Part shown: in pieces, positions 9,677-18,600 of the stretch
Numbering within the stretch: position 1 is the first letter of the stretch
Layout of the letters: each line of letters begins with the position of its first letter
Assembly: GCA_036960485.1 (NCBI GenBank)
Contig: JBALXS010000014.1
Coordinates: 1 to 64,000, forward strand
Origin: Rs1 sp036960485
GTDB lineage: Bacteria; Pseudomonadota; Gammaproteobacteria; Pseudomonadales; Balneatricaceae
Length of the DNA stretch: 64,000 nucleotides
Direction: 5' to 3'
The notes under the pieces: model-generated
The model's database searches: none
Told to the model about the DNA's origin: nothing
What the model saw: only the letters and a program-made list of their open reading frames with translations
Translations under genes and position numbers: made by a program

Positions 9677-10465
9677 TTACTTTAACGCAATGAGTTTAGC
9701 TATTGGCTGTTGACGGTAGAACTGGCACAGCAACCGATAAACGTCTGGCAGATGTTTTTCCACTTTTTGTGGATCTTCAAAAAATGTTTCACTGCACACC
9801 GCAAAGAATTCTGCAGGATTAGTTAGCGCATAGCCATCAAGAGGTAATAGACGGTGCCTATCTAAATCACCATGTAATCGATCCCACGCCGCACTAAAAA
9901 TGTCATGCCATTCGTCCGTGCGCATTCCCGGATGCATTGGTGGCGCTCCATTGGCACCATCACGCAACATATCAAGCTTGTGTGACAACTCATGAATGAC
10001 CACATTACTGGCCCGAGAGTGGCAAACATGAGCGCCAGTTGCACAAACGGCTTTCCAAGACAATATAATAGGCCCTCTAAGCCAGGCTTCACCGCTCAGA
10101 CCTGGACTGTTAGTATGCACCACCCCATCCTCACTACGATAAGGACGATTTGGCATAAAATCTCCCTCGTAAAGAATGATGGTTTCCCAATGATCATACC
10201 AATCTAAACCAAGATGTAGAATAGGCACACAGGCCATAGTGGCTATTTTTAAGCACATATCAGTAGTAAATTTAAAATCACCACCCGATGCAAAAGTTTT
10301 ACGTACAATAAAACGAAAGGTCAGATTTCGCAGCGCATCACGTTCGAGACCTTGATAACGCTCCATCACTGGCCAATCTGCAATAGCAGATTCCCATTGC
10401 ATCTGCGTAAAGCCCATTTTTTTAACACGCCTGTTTTCTAACCAATCACGAAATTGTTTCAACAT
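9677..10465 (-). CDS. mtfA: MtfA-type zinc peptidase (Mlc titration factor family)
   Basis: The 262-residue soluble protein matches the usual length of MtfA (peptidase family M90). The zinc motif is VVIHELSHKLD with H158, E159 and H162; a likely third ligand is in NPAEFFAVCSE near residue 219. In E. coli MtfA binds and removes the repressor Mlc and so modulates glucose-PTS expression, and it also has aminopeptidase activity. No Mlc or PTS gene is in this window, so that link is only from the family. It stands alone on the minus strand. Confidence 0.88.
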   Translation of the reverse strand: MLKQFRDWLENRRVKKMGFTQMQWESAIADWPVMERYQGLERDALRNLTFRFIVRKTFASGGDFKFTTDMCLKIATMACVPILHLGLDWYDHWETIILYEGDFMPNRPYRSEDGVVHTNSPGLSGEAWLRGPIILSWKAVCATGAHVCHSRASNVVIHELSHKLDMLRDGANGAPPMHPGMRTDEWHDIFSAAWDRLHGDLDRHRLLPLDGYALTNPAEFFAVCSETFFEDPQKVEKHLPDVYRLLCQFYRQQPIAKLIALK

Positions 10466-10788
10466 TATCCGCTCGTCTTGCTCACTACTTTTGTATAACT
10501 AACATAATCGCCGAGTTACCAATTAGTACTGATACGCACTCTTCAATTAACGCTTTTATATAATTATTAGCATATTCATCATTGAATTTTATATATTGAT
10601 CAGTTGGCCAACAGTTACTAGGTAAGTATCAGTGTTAGTTACCTACTCTTCTTTTAATGCTCTTGAGGCCTAATAGCAATATGAATTGAAAGTGCGTTAG
10701 CATCCTTGTTTTTCATATAATAGAGTATCACCGATCAACGAATTAGAGCCCTTACATTCTTTAATCAAACAGCAATGATTAAAATAAT
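10466..10788. other. Intergenic 320 bp
   Basis: It lies between two minus-strand genes and presumably holds the MtfA promoter. No specific site or repeat was recognised. Confidence 0.4.
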
Positions 10789-11763
10789 CTACCGGCTAAG
10801 CTTTTTGTTGATCAGCATCTCTTCATCAGCTATTTGAATGATATCTTTTATCTCTAAAGCCAAGTCAACCGCTGTAAATCCAGCAGTAACGCTAAACACA
10901 GGGGTACTAGTGTTTTTTTGTTTATTGACGATATTTTGATTGAAGCCATTAAGTATTTTTGCTGATTCATCAGCATTTTTAGCGCTAACTAATGCAACAA
11001 ACTCATCTCCACCCATACGACCAATGACATCGGCTTTACAGGTGGATTCTTGCAGTGCCTCAGCGACAATTTTCAAGACATCATCACCTACAGTGTGGCC
11101 ATACTGATCGTTAATACGCTTAAATTGATCAACGTCGAAATAAAACAAACTGAGTGAATTATCTATTCGCTTAGCTAAGTGTAAGCGTTGTTGAGCGAGG
11201 ATTTCAAAACCCCTACGATTATGAATACTGGTCAATGCATCAGTAACTGCGAGCTTCTGCACTTGCTGGTACATCTCGATTAATGATAAGTCAGACTCTA
11301 AAATATCTTTCAATTGATGAATGAGATCAACATATGTTTGTTCGTAATGAGTTACTTTAAAGTCCATTACGCAAAATGTTCCAAAGGGTTTGCCGTTCGG
11401 CCAAAATACTGGAACACCTAAATAAGAAACAAAACCATCATTTGTCACTTCAGGATTGGTATCCCAATAAGAATCTACTGTTGCGTTTGCCACATAAAGC
11501 GGCTTTCTTGTTTCTATTATTTTTCTGCAAAATATATTTGTCTGTGGTTCTATCACAGTACCAGCACTATATGGATTGGATGATTGTTCGCTTGCAATCG
11601 TTACTTGATACCCATCAAGAGTATGCTGCACTAAAAAGCCTGCTGGGGCATCAAACAATTTGGCGAGTAAATTAACTGTTTGCTGCCATTTATCAATCGA
11701 AATTAAATCATTAGGGTTATCTAACAGCCAGTTATCAGCGTCGAAATTTGATGTGTCTTCCAC
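10789..11763 (-). CDS. GAF-GGDEF diguanylate cyclase
   Basis: The 324-residue cytoplasmic protein has an N-terminal GAF domain (about 25-160, including PLYVANATVDSYWDTNP and YLGVPVFWPNGKPFGTFCV). A GGDEF domain (168-324) follows, with the active-site motif at 251-255 and the substrate loop FDVDQFKRINDQYGHTVGD. At the allosteric inhibitory site an RxxD would be expected, but CKAD is found. Product inhibition by c-di-GMP may therefore be absent. No membrane segment or EAL domain is present. The GAF ligand is unknown. Confidence 0.9.
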   Translation of the reverse strand: MEDTSNFDADNWLLDNPNDLISIDKWQQTVNLLAKLFDAPAGFLVQHTLDGYQVTIASEQSSNPYSAGTVIEPQTNIFCRKIIETRKPLYVANATVDSYWDTNPEVTNDGFVSYLGVPVFWPNGKPFGTFCVMDFKVTHYEQTYVDLIHQLKDILESDLSLIEMYQQVQKLAVTDALTSIHNRRGFEILAQQRLHLAKRIDNSLSLFYFDVDQFKRINDQYGHTVGDDVLKIVAEALQESTCKADVIGRMGGDEFVALVSAKNADESAKILNGFNQNIVNKQKNTSTPVFSVTAGFTAVDLALEIKDIIQIADEEMLINKKLSR

Positions 11764-12182
11764 TAATTATTCCTCAATAAGTAGATTAATTATAGAAGAC
11801 ATGCCTATCAATATCAATGCGCAAAAAACCAAACTATCACTACCCATTAACTGTATCTAACTGATTTTCTGATAAATAGTTTCGCCATAGAAACTTTCTA
11901 AAGCTTGCCTGACAAAGCACCGATAGTTCACTCTCGTTAGCTGCTCGCAAGATGCTGTCAATTATCGTACTACCGGCTCTTAGAGCTCTTTGAAATGGGG
12001 CTATTAAAAGTGGTTTTTGAAAGGTATAAATTCCAGTTAAATATTAAGTTCAATACTTTACAATCCAAACTGATGGTTCTAAATTCTATTTACACTGCAT
12101 ATTAACTTCCAGAATACGGTAACGTACTAATTCCCCTCAACAGCACAAACCAATCAATTACTTATTATCACTGAATAAAAAC
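11764..12182. other. Intergenic 420 bp
   Basis: It separates the GAF-GGDEF gene from the exonuclease operon terminator. No gene or repeat was recognised. Confidence 0.4.
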
Positions 12183-12206
12183 GAATTGACCTAGTATCGT
12201 CAATTC
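12172..12206 (-). terminator. Rho-independent terminator of the Rho-like/exonuclease pair
   Basis: On the minus strand a perfect 8-bp stem GAATTGAC/GTCAATTC with an 8-nt loop is followed at once by GTTTTTATT. It begins 2 bp after the exonuclease stop codon. Confidence 0.8.
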
Positions 12207-12207
12207 A

Positions 12208-12798
12208 CTAGCGTTGCCAATGCTCTTGCAGCCTATTAGCAACACAGATTGCTGCATGGGCATCGTTTGCTGCATATTCAATCTGATGTTCTTTTAGTGG
12301 AAAGGCCCCCCAATTCGATTTCTGTGCACCTTTAGATAAACGCTGCATAAGCAGCATTGCCACTGCAGCTCTTGCTCCTATGTCGCCCTTTTCACCTATC
12401 AATATCCGCAGATCTACCGCTAAATCTTGGATGTTGGCTATGTCGATCCCAAACTTACTACGTAACTCTTTTTTGTCACCTTTAAGGCCAAACCCTACTT
12501 TTTTGATATTAGCGTCATTCAATAGTGTTTTTGCTGCGGCCACCGCACAGGGAAACCGAGTAGGAAACAAAAAAGCTTGGGTGGCAGTGGCAAGTTGAAT
12601 AAGTGTTGGACCGCCACTCACCTCACCTTTAAGAAACGTTGGTTTACTCTCTGTATCAAAACCAAGCAATGCTTCATTCGCCAATGCAGTCAGCGCGGTG
12701 GCGACATCACTTTCACATTCAACAATGGTGATTTGCTCCATTGTCAAGCCAGCATAGATTGGGAGTTCTCTGATTTGCTCTTTTGTGGGCCGCTGCAT
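12208..12798 (-). CDS. DEDDy 3'-5' exonuclease (RNase D-like catalytic domain)
   Basis: The 196-residue protein is a bare DnaQ-like 3'-5' exonuclease domain. ExoI is LLGFDTE with D48 and E50; the LIQLATATQAFLF strand follows. ExoIII has the Y-x3-D arrangement in EYAANDAHAA near residue 174. This is the DEDDy type found in RNase D and WRN-like nucleases, without HRDC domains. It lies 73 bp downstream of a Rho-like gene on the same strand and ends at a strong terminator, so the two are probably cotranscribed. The substrate (RNA or DNA) cannot be told; the partner makes RNA attractive. Confidence 0.87.
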   Translation of the reverse strand: MQRPTKEQIRELPIYAGLTMEQITIVECESDVATALTALANEALLGFDTESKPTFLKGEVSGGPTLIQLATATQAFLFPTRFPCAVAAAKTLLNDANIKKVGFGLKGDKKELRSKFGIDIANIQDLAVDLRILIGEKGDIGARAAVAMLLMQRLSKGAQKSNWGAFPLKEHQIEYAANDAHAAICVANRLQEHWQR

Positions 12799-12871
12799 GT
12801 GGACTCTCTTAAGTGCTTGGTTAAGCAGTTTTAAATCAAAAACGCTGTTTTTCTTTTAATTACTAGAGCTT

Positions 12872-13822
12872 TTATTTACTAAAGCTTTGCAATAATTCTG
12901 CATTGGTTGGGTATTCTTCTAATAATTCAGATAATCTCTTTGCGCCTTCTAAAGGCTTAAGCTCGGTGAGTTCTCTACGCATAGCATGTATATTTTTGAT
13001 ATCTTTTGCATTTAAAAGCAGCTCTTCACGGCGCGTGCTACTTTGAGCAACATCTAGCGCTGGGAATATACGGTGACTTGCAATATCGCGAGATAAAACG
13101 ATTTCCATGTTACCAGTACCTTTGAACTCCTCAAAGATCACTTGATCCATGCGACTCCCAGTATCAACTAAAATAGTGGCTAAAATAGTCAGTGAACCAC
13201 CATCTTCAATCTTTCTTGCGGCCCCGAACAGTTTGCGCGGAATTTCTAAAGCTCTAGCGTCTAGTCCGCCTGAAATTGTACGCCCACTACTCTTACGCTC
13301 TGCATTATGTACACGAGAAAGCCTGGTAAGCGAATCAATCACAATCATTACATCATGACCTTCGCCCGCTTGCTTGCGCGCAGTATTAAGCAGCTCATCT
13401 GCTACCCGAACATGTTGCTCATAGCTGGCATCTGAAGATGAAGCATGTACTTGTGCTGAGACGCTGCGTTTAAAATCTGTTACTTCTTCCGGGCGCTCAT
13501 CGATCAATAGCGCATACAGCTTGATATCAGGATAAGCTTTGCCTACCGATTGGCAAATATGTTTTAAAATAGTGGTTTTCCCACAACCTGGCGGCGCAAC
13601 AATTAGGCCTCGCTGGCCCATCCCGATTGGCGAGATTAAGTCCATAGCGCGTGCGGTGTGTTCCTGTGAACCTAACTCTAAGCGAATACTCTGAGTCGGA
13701 TTGATAGCAACACCATTTGCAAAACGCTTGAGTGGGTCATCAGATGCATTGTTTGCAGCTTCATCTATCTGTTTAGAAGCGGTGTTTCTTTTAGTCTTTA
13801 AAGATAATGTTTTTTTAATCAT
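12872..13822 (-). CDS. Rho-like hexameric ATPase lacking the N-terminal RNA-binding domain
   Basis: The 316-residue protein aligns by eye with the ATPase half of transcription terminator Rho. It shows the DLISPIGMGQRGLIVAPP lead-in, Walker A (APPGCGKT, 76-83), LLIDERPEEVTDFKRSV, Walker B (VMIVIDSLTRLSR), the Q-loop (SSGRTISGGLDARALEIP), EEFKGTGNMEI and an arginine-finger region SSTRREELL. Rho is normally about 419 residues. Here the whole N-terminal helical and cold-shock-like primary RNA-binding domain is replaced by a basic/polar leader of about 35 residues, and no such domain is encoded upstream. It is therefore a Rho paralogue, not the housekeeping rho. Downstream is a 3'-5' exonuclease. 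Function is unknown; an RNA/DNA translocase role is inferred. Confidence 0.85.
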   Translation of the reverse strand: MIKKTLSLKTKRNTASKQIDEAANNASDDPLKRFANGVAINPTQSIRLELGSQEHTARAMDLISPIGMGQRGLIVAPPGCGKTTILKHICQSVGKAYPDIKLYALLIDERPEEVTDFKRSVSAQVHASSSDASYEQHVRVADELLNTARKQAGEGHDVMIVIDSLTRLSRVHNAERKSSGRTISGGLDARALEIPRKLFGAARKIEDGGSLTILATILVDTGSRMDQVIFEEFKGTGNMEIVLSRDIASHRIFPALDVAQSSTRREELLLNAKDIKNIHAMRRELTELKPLEGAKRLSELLEEYPTNAELLQSFSK

Positions 13823-14384
13823 GGTAGTGGTTTATAACTCTAGAAAATTAGGTTTTCGACCTGTTAAGTCGTTCGTTTGCATCCATTAACTTTGTATCCA
13901 TAAGTTTTTATCTATAAATAAGAATGCGGTAATGATTTGAATTGAACGCTATTAAGCCCTAAAATATTAAAGCCCATTAAATATAAGCGTTCGGACACTC
14001 AAAAGAGCTATATTTAGTAATGATCAAATCGGGTTAGTAATGCATTCGCAGTAGATTTTGTTGATGGATGAAACCAGTTGATGCTTGGAATACACTGTTA
14101 AGCAATAAAGTAGAGAGTAGTTTTTCGATTGTTCGAAAATAATAAGCTAAAGTTGCAGTGTACGCTCAGTATAGTGTTCCAAGACAATAGAATTAGCCAG
14201 TGAAATACGCAAAAATAAGCTAGAGTTTGCCTCTAATCAATTAAAAGCCATATAAAGCGTCTAAAACTGGCTTAAAAAACAGCGCAATATCCATCACATA
14301 GATGGTATTAACTGCTACTTCCAGCTAAAATGCCTGCCCAATTATATCCTACTGTTTAACTCAAGAATTAGGTATCAGCCGTTT
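13823..14384. other. Intergenic 560 bp, divergent promoters
   Basis: It separates the Rho-like gene (minus) from the U32 gene (plus). Both promoters must lie here, but no motif stands out. Confidence 0.4.
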
Positions 14385-16682
14385 ATGAGCACTGCAACTC
14401 AAAAGATCGAATTATTAGCCCCTGGTGGCGACGTTGAAGCAATTAAAGCGGCGATTGTCGCCGGCGCTAATGCGGTGTATTGCGGCCTCGATACCTTTAA
14501 TGCGCGTAATCGAGCCACTAATATATCTTTTGATGAGCTTACTGGCATCTTGCGCCTTGCTCATAAGTACAATTGTGAAGTTTTCCTAACGCTTAACGTG
14601 GTAATTCTTGAGCAAGAAATGGCAGGTTTATTTAAGCTGCTCAACAAGCTAGTTAACACTAGTATCGATGGCATTATCGTGCAAGATTTGGGCTTACTCA
14701 ATTTAGTTAAAAAGTATTTTCCAACGCTTGATGTTCACGCCTCTACCCAAATGACTACGCATAACCCAGGGCAGGTTTTATTTTTGAAAGCAGCTGGTGC
14801 GTCTCGTATCAATTTATCGCGCGAACTTAACCTCTCTGAAATCAAATCGTTAACAACGCTAGCCCATGAAAACCAAGTATTAACTGAAGTATTTGTGCAT
14901 GGCTCTTTATGTATTGCCTTTTCAGGGCAATGTTATTCAAGCTCGGTGAGCGTGGGTAATTCAGGTAATCGTGGTCGTTGTAGCCAAGCATGTCGCGACG
15001 AATATGAACCGACTAAAACGGGCAATAGGTTTCCGCTAAACTTAAAAGATAACTCCGCCTATTTTGATTTGCCGCAACTAGTTGAAGCAGGTGTTGATTC
15101 GTTAAAAATTGAAGGGCGCATTAAAGGTGCTCACTACGTCTATACCGTGGTTGATAGCTGGCGTCAAAACGTAAATCAGTTTATTGAAACCGGAAAATTA
15201 GCCGAAGATGATTCTAATTTACACAAAGTATTTAACCGCGATTTCACCAACTCCTTTTTAACCGGCAATTTAAACAAGGATATGTTCATTGATAACCCGC
15301 GCGATCATAGTGCAATACATGCGGTTCAAAACAGCAATGCTATTTCTGTGGTGCAAGTTCAAGAAGTAACACAAGAGCTTTACACTGAGAAACAAGCACT
15401 GGGTGCGACCCTTGAAGATAAAATTAAGTACCTCAGTATTGCTAAACAGAATATTACGATTAAGTTTTCAGGCCAGCTCGATCAACCGTTAACAGTCACT
15501 GTAATCATTGAAGAGAATGCCAAAAATAGCCATGCGCCTATTATAGCAGCATCAGTTTCTACTATGATCGGTTCAGAAAAATCGCCAATCGACCAAGTCA
15601 CATTAGAAAAGCGTTTTAAAATCTTCAATAATTCAAACTATATTATAGAGCGTTTTGACTTTAGTGAGCTGGGCGATGGTTTAAGTATCCCTTTTAAAGA
15701 ATTGTCCGTTTTAAGAAACAAAGTGGCTTATCACTTAAATGATGATAACGATGTTATCGCCCCTGTCGATTTGCCAAAATTAGTATTTCAACCAAAACTT
15801 AAAAATAACCAACCTAACAATAAGCCGACTTTATCTATTTTAATCAGTGATGAAAAAGATTTTTATCTAGCGGATAATACAGCTGCAGATGTTTACTTGA
15901 AACTCCCTGAAAGCTACAAAAAAGAGTCACCAAAATACAGCGATATCCTGAACGCTAACCCTAAACTGATCCCTTGGTTTCCAGCGGTGTTAATAGGTAA
16001 AGATTATATAGAAGCGGTTAAAATTCTTGAGCAAGTAATGCCTAAGAGAATTGTTAGTAATAATACCGGTATTGCTTATGTGGCAAACCAAATGGGTATC
16101 GAGTGGATTGCTGGACCTTTTTTAAACACCACTAACTCATATGCGCTAATGACGCTAAAAGAAGAGCTTAATTGTGCCGGCGCATTTATTTCAAATGAAA
16201 TAAATCATCTGCAAATTAAGAACCTTGCGCGCCCTGAAAATTTCAAAATGGTGTACAGCATTTACCATCCTATTTTGATGATGGTGAGCCGCCAGTGTTT
16301 CTTCCAACAAACTGTTGGCTGCAAAAAACCCACTATCGAAGATGGCTGTATGCTTAAATGCACTAAGGCCACCACTATTACTAATGTGAAAGGCGTATCG
16401 TTTGCCGTAGATAAGCAAAAAGGCGGCTACCCAAGCATTTACAACCATGAGCAGTTCTTGAACCTTGATATCATTAACGATTTAGAACATGTTTTTGATG
16501 AATTTTTTATTGATTTAACTGACATTGGCAGTGGCTCTAAAGAAGCGTTAGATAAGTTGCAACTGCTTAAGCATTTTGAAAACACACTCAGCACTGATAG
16601 CGAAATAACGATTGAAGCACAAGCTCAGCTCAACCATATGATCACGATCAAAACCAATGCCCAGTACACTCAAGGGCTATAA
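14385..16682 (+). CDS. Peptidase U32 family protein (RlhA/YdcP-like)
   Basis: The 765-residue protein starts with the U32 signature IELLAPGGDVEAIKAAIVAGANAVYCGLD. It contains the family hallmark region VFVHGSLCIAFSGQCYSSS followed by GNRGRCSQACRDEY, whose cysteines are candidate Fe-S ligands. Further cysteines near the C-terminus (QTVGCKK, DGCMLKCTK) could complete the set. Despite the name, characterised E. coli U32 members TrhP and RlhA hydroxylate RNA (tRNA U34, 23S rRNA C2501) using prephenate-linked chemistry. RlhA is about 650 residues, so this protein is longer and its exact target is uncertain. It lies divergent from the Rho-like gene and is followed 11 bp later by a GST gene. Confidence 0.82.
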   Translation: MSTATQKIELLAPGGDVEAIKAAIVAGANAVYCGLDTFNARNRATNISFDELTGILRLAHKYNCEVFLTLNVVILEQEMAGLFKLLNKLVNTSIDGIIVQDLGLLNLVKKYFPTLDVHASTQMTTHNPGQVLFLKAAGASRINLSRELNLSEIKSLTTLAHENQVLTEVFVHGSLCIAFSGQCYSSSVSVGNSGNRGRCSQACRDEYEPTKTGNRFPLNLKDNSAYFDLPQLVEAGVDSLKIEGRIKGAHYVYTVVDSWRQNVNQFIETGKLAEDDSNLHKVFNRDFTNSFLTGNLNKDMFIDNPRDHSAIHAVQNSNAISVVQVQEVTQELYTEKQALGATLEDKIKYLSIAKQNITIKFSGQLDQPLTVTVIIEENAKNSHAPIIAASVSTMIGSEKSPIDQVTLEKRFKIFNNSNYIIERFDFSELGDGLSIPFKELSVLRNKVAYHLNDDNDVIAPVDLPKLVFQPKLKNNQPNNKPTLSILISDEKDFYLADNTAADVYLKLPESYKKESPKYSDILNANPKLIPWFPAVLIGKDYIEAVKILEQVMPKRIVSNNTGIAYVANQMGIEWIAGPFLNTTNSYALMTLKEELNCAGAFISNEINHLQIKNLARPENFKMVYSIYHPILMMVSRQCFFQQTVGCKKPTIEDGCMLKCTKATTITNVKGVSFAVDKQKGGYPSIYNHEQFLNLDIINDLEHVFDEFFIDLTDIGSGSKEALDKLQLLKHFENTLSTDSEITIEAQAQLNHMITIKTNAQYTQGL

Positions 16683-16693
16683 GTGAGGCTACT

Positions 16694-17347
16694 TTGAGTT
16701 TAGATTCAAGCCCAATACTCTACTCATTACAAAACTGCCCGTATGCAATGCGGGCACGACTTGCGCTGCTATTATCCAAGCAAACTATTATCATCCGTGC
16801 CATCACACTCAAAGACAAACCCCAAGTGATGCTCACAGCATCGCCTAAAGGCACTGTACCGGTTTTGATTTTAGCAGAGGGTAATGTTATTGAAGAAAGC
16901 TTTGATATCATGCTCTGGGCATTAAAACGCAGTGATCCTAGCAATTTATTACATCAAGATCAGCCTGACATTCACCAACAGATTATTCAGTTAATCCAGC
17001 GCGGTGATGATGAGTTTAAACATCCGCTTGAGCAATACAGAGCCAGTAAGCGATACCATCGCGATAACGAAATAGCATGGCGCGAACAGTGTGAAGTGTT
17101 TATTCAAGAATTAGAGCAGCGCTTATCGGATAACGGTTTTTTTGTTGGTAATCAAAACAGTTTAGCTGATTATTCATTTATCCCCTTTATGCGCCAGTTT
17201 GGCCGCGTGGACCGCAAATGGTTTGCCCAAGCTCCCTACCCTCATGTAAAAGCCTGGCTAGCCACTCAATTGCAAAGCCAACTGTATGCCAAAATGATGA
17301 CAAAGCATGCGCTTTGGAATGAACAACAACAGTGTTGTTTTCTTTGA
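16694..17347 (+). CDS. Glutathione S-transferase-like protein
   Basis: The 217-residue protein has a thioredoxin-fold N-terminal domain with NCPYAMRARLAL, cis-proline region GTVPVLIL and the ES pair (EESFDIMLW) that binds the glutathione gamma-glutamyl group. An all-helical C-terminal domain follows. I place the start at TTG 16694: it has GAGG 5 nt upstream, and the next Met (MRARLA) would delete the first strand. It lies 11 bp after the U32 gene, so the two form an operon. The CPYA motif resembles glutaredoxin-like omega or YibF-type GSTs. The substrate is unknown. Confidence 0.82.
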   Translation: MSLDSSPILYSLQNCPYAMRARLALLLSKQTIIIRAITLKDKPQVMLTASPKGTVPVLILAEGNVIEESFDIMLWALKRSDPSNLLHQDQPDIHQQIIQLIQRGDDEFKHPLEQYRASKRYHRDNEIAWREQCEVFIQELEQRLSDNGFFVGNQNSLADYSFIPFMRQFGRVDRKWFAQAPYPHVKAWLATQLQSQLYAKMMTKHALWNEQQQCCFL

Positions 17348-17478
17348 CTTTTCACATAATCGTTCTTTGCATAATGTCTTTTTATATAATCACGTTAAAA
17401 ACAATAAAACCTGTTAGCTAGCTTGTAATAATCAATTGTTCTTGTATTACCTAAATAATTTAAGCCGCCCTGTTTCAC

Positions 17479-17735
17479 CTACACAACACACCTACATACA
17501 CTAATGTTTGTAGCGATCATCGTCCAAATGACTACTACGACTAGCACCGCGTAAATCCCTCGGATCATCGTGCCATGAGCCCCACGCACAACGCGACCAT
17601 CACATTCATTGGTTACACGAAGTTCATCACTGCTACTTGCCCCATTATAAAAATTTACCCAACAATCTTGCGTTCTCTCCCATAAATTGCCATGCATATC
17701 ATAAAGGCAAAAAAAAGGTTTAGCTGGCAGTGGCA
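17479..17735 (-). pseudogene. Remnant of a formylglycine-generating (SUMF1/FGE-sulfatase domain) protein
   Basis: The minus strand encodes the C-terminal FGE-sulfatase signature: DMHGNLWERTQDCWVN, NGASSS and RVVRG in one frame. It then continues in the next frame as GSWHDDPRDLRGASRSS before a stop. A further shift is needed upstream to join LPAKPF. At least two frameshifts and loss of the N-terminal two thirds mark it as a dead fragment. Proteins of this domain activate sulfatases or act in other oxidative modifications; no sulfatase gene is in the window. Confidence 0.8.
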
Positions 17736-17992
17736 GAGATTACTTGCGTCTAATTGACATCGACTAGCTGCAAAGTACAGCCAATGCATAATCAGATTCA
17801 TAACTAGTTTTTATGCAGATGCAGGGCTAGTGCAGCTGACCTTAGAAAGCTAAATGGGCAACTCTAGATATTACTATTTAGTTATTGAAAACAGCGTAAC
17901 ATGCTAATGATCAGTCAACTGCTTTATTAGTTTCTGATCGTATGCATAACATGTAAAAACAGTTTGGATGTCAAGAGCAGTAAAAAGTAATA
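17736..17992. other. Upstream region of the peroxiredoxin gene
   Basis: Non-coding. It presumably contains the promoter of the peroxiredoxin gene; no clear operator was recognised. Confidence 0.35.
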
Positions 17993-18600
17993 ATGAATCA
18001 TCCAAGGAGAACAGCTATCGCGTTACGTATTAATGATACTGTTCCTAATTTAGAACTTGAAACAGATCAAGGCAACTTCGAATTTCATGATTGGATCGGT
18101 GATAGTTGGGCAGTTTTATTTAGTCATCCTAAAGATTTCACACCTGTTTGTACTACCCAATTTGGTGCCGTTGCTCAGTTATCTGCTGAGTGGAAAAACG
18201 TGGCACTAAAGTTATAGGCTTGTCTGTTGATGGTGTTGAAGAACATAAGCAATGGAAAATTGATATAGAGTCGTTTTCTGCTGCTAATGCAGCTTTTCCA
18301 ATCATTGCAGATGAATCTTTAGTTGTTGCTAAAGCTTTAGACATACTGTCTTCAGAAGCTAGTTTGCCAGATGATCGCACTGCTGCAGATCCTGCAAGTA
18401 TTGGTCTTGTATTTATTATCAGCCCAGATAAGAAGTTACAATTACCGATGACATATCCGATGTCTGTAGCTCGTGATTTTGCTGAAGTATTGCGTGCCTT
18501 AGATGCGTTGCAAATAAGTCACGGCGCGCCGCTCGCTATGCCAGCAAACTGGGAAGTCGGTCAAATAATTCAGCATCTAAATAGCGAGGTATTTAGATGA
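17993..18600 (+). pseudogene. 1-Cys peroxiredoxin (Prx6 type), frameshifted
   Basis: The two reading frames 17993-18217 and 18190-18600 together give one Prx6-type peroxiredoxin. They include LRINDTVPNLELETDQG, WAVLFSHPKDFTPVCTTQFG with the peroxidatic Cys, then VIGLSVDGVEEHKQW and PMTYPMSVARDF. The frame breaks in an A5 run at 18194-18198; one extra A would restore ...EWKKRGTKVIG. The expected start by homology (xALRIND) falls at ATC 18017-18019, 6 nt after an excellent AAGGAGA, whereas the upstream ATG 17993 has no ribosome-binding site. A broken start plus a frameshift favours pseudogenisation over a sequencing error, though a -1 slip on AAA AAC would also restore the frame. Confidence 0.8.

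Noticed and set aside
12872..13822. Rho-like gene with a misplaced start hiding the RNA-binding domain
   Set aside because: The DNA upstream of 13822 contains no open frame with the cold-shock-like Rho domain, so the truncation is real.
18190..18600. Independent second peroxiredoxin-like gene
   Set aside because: Its N-terminus is exactly the continuation of the preceding frame of one Prx6 protein; it is the downstream half of a frameshifted gene.
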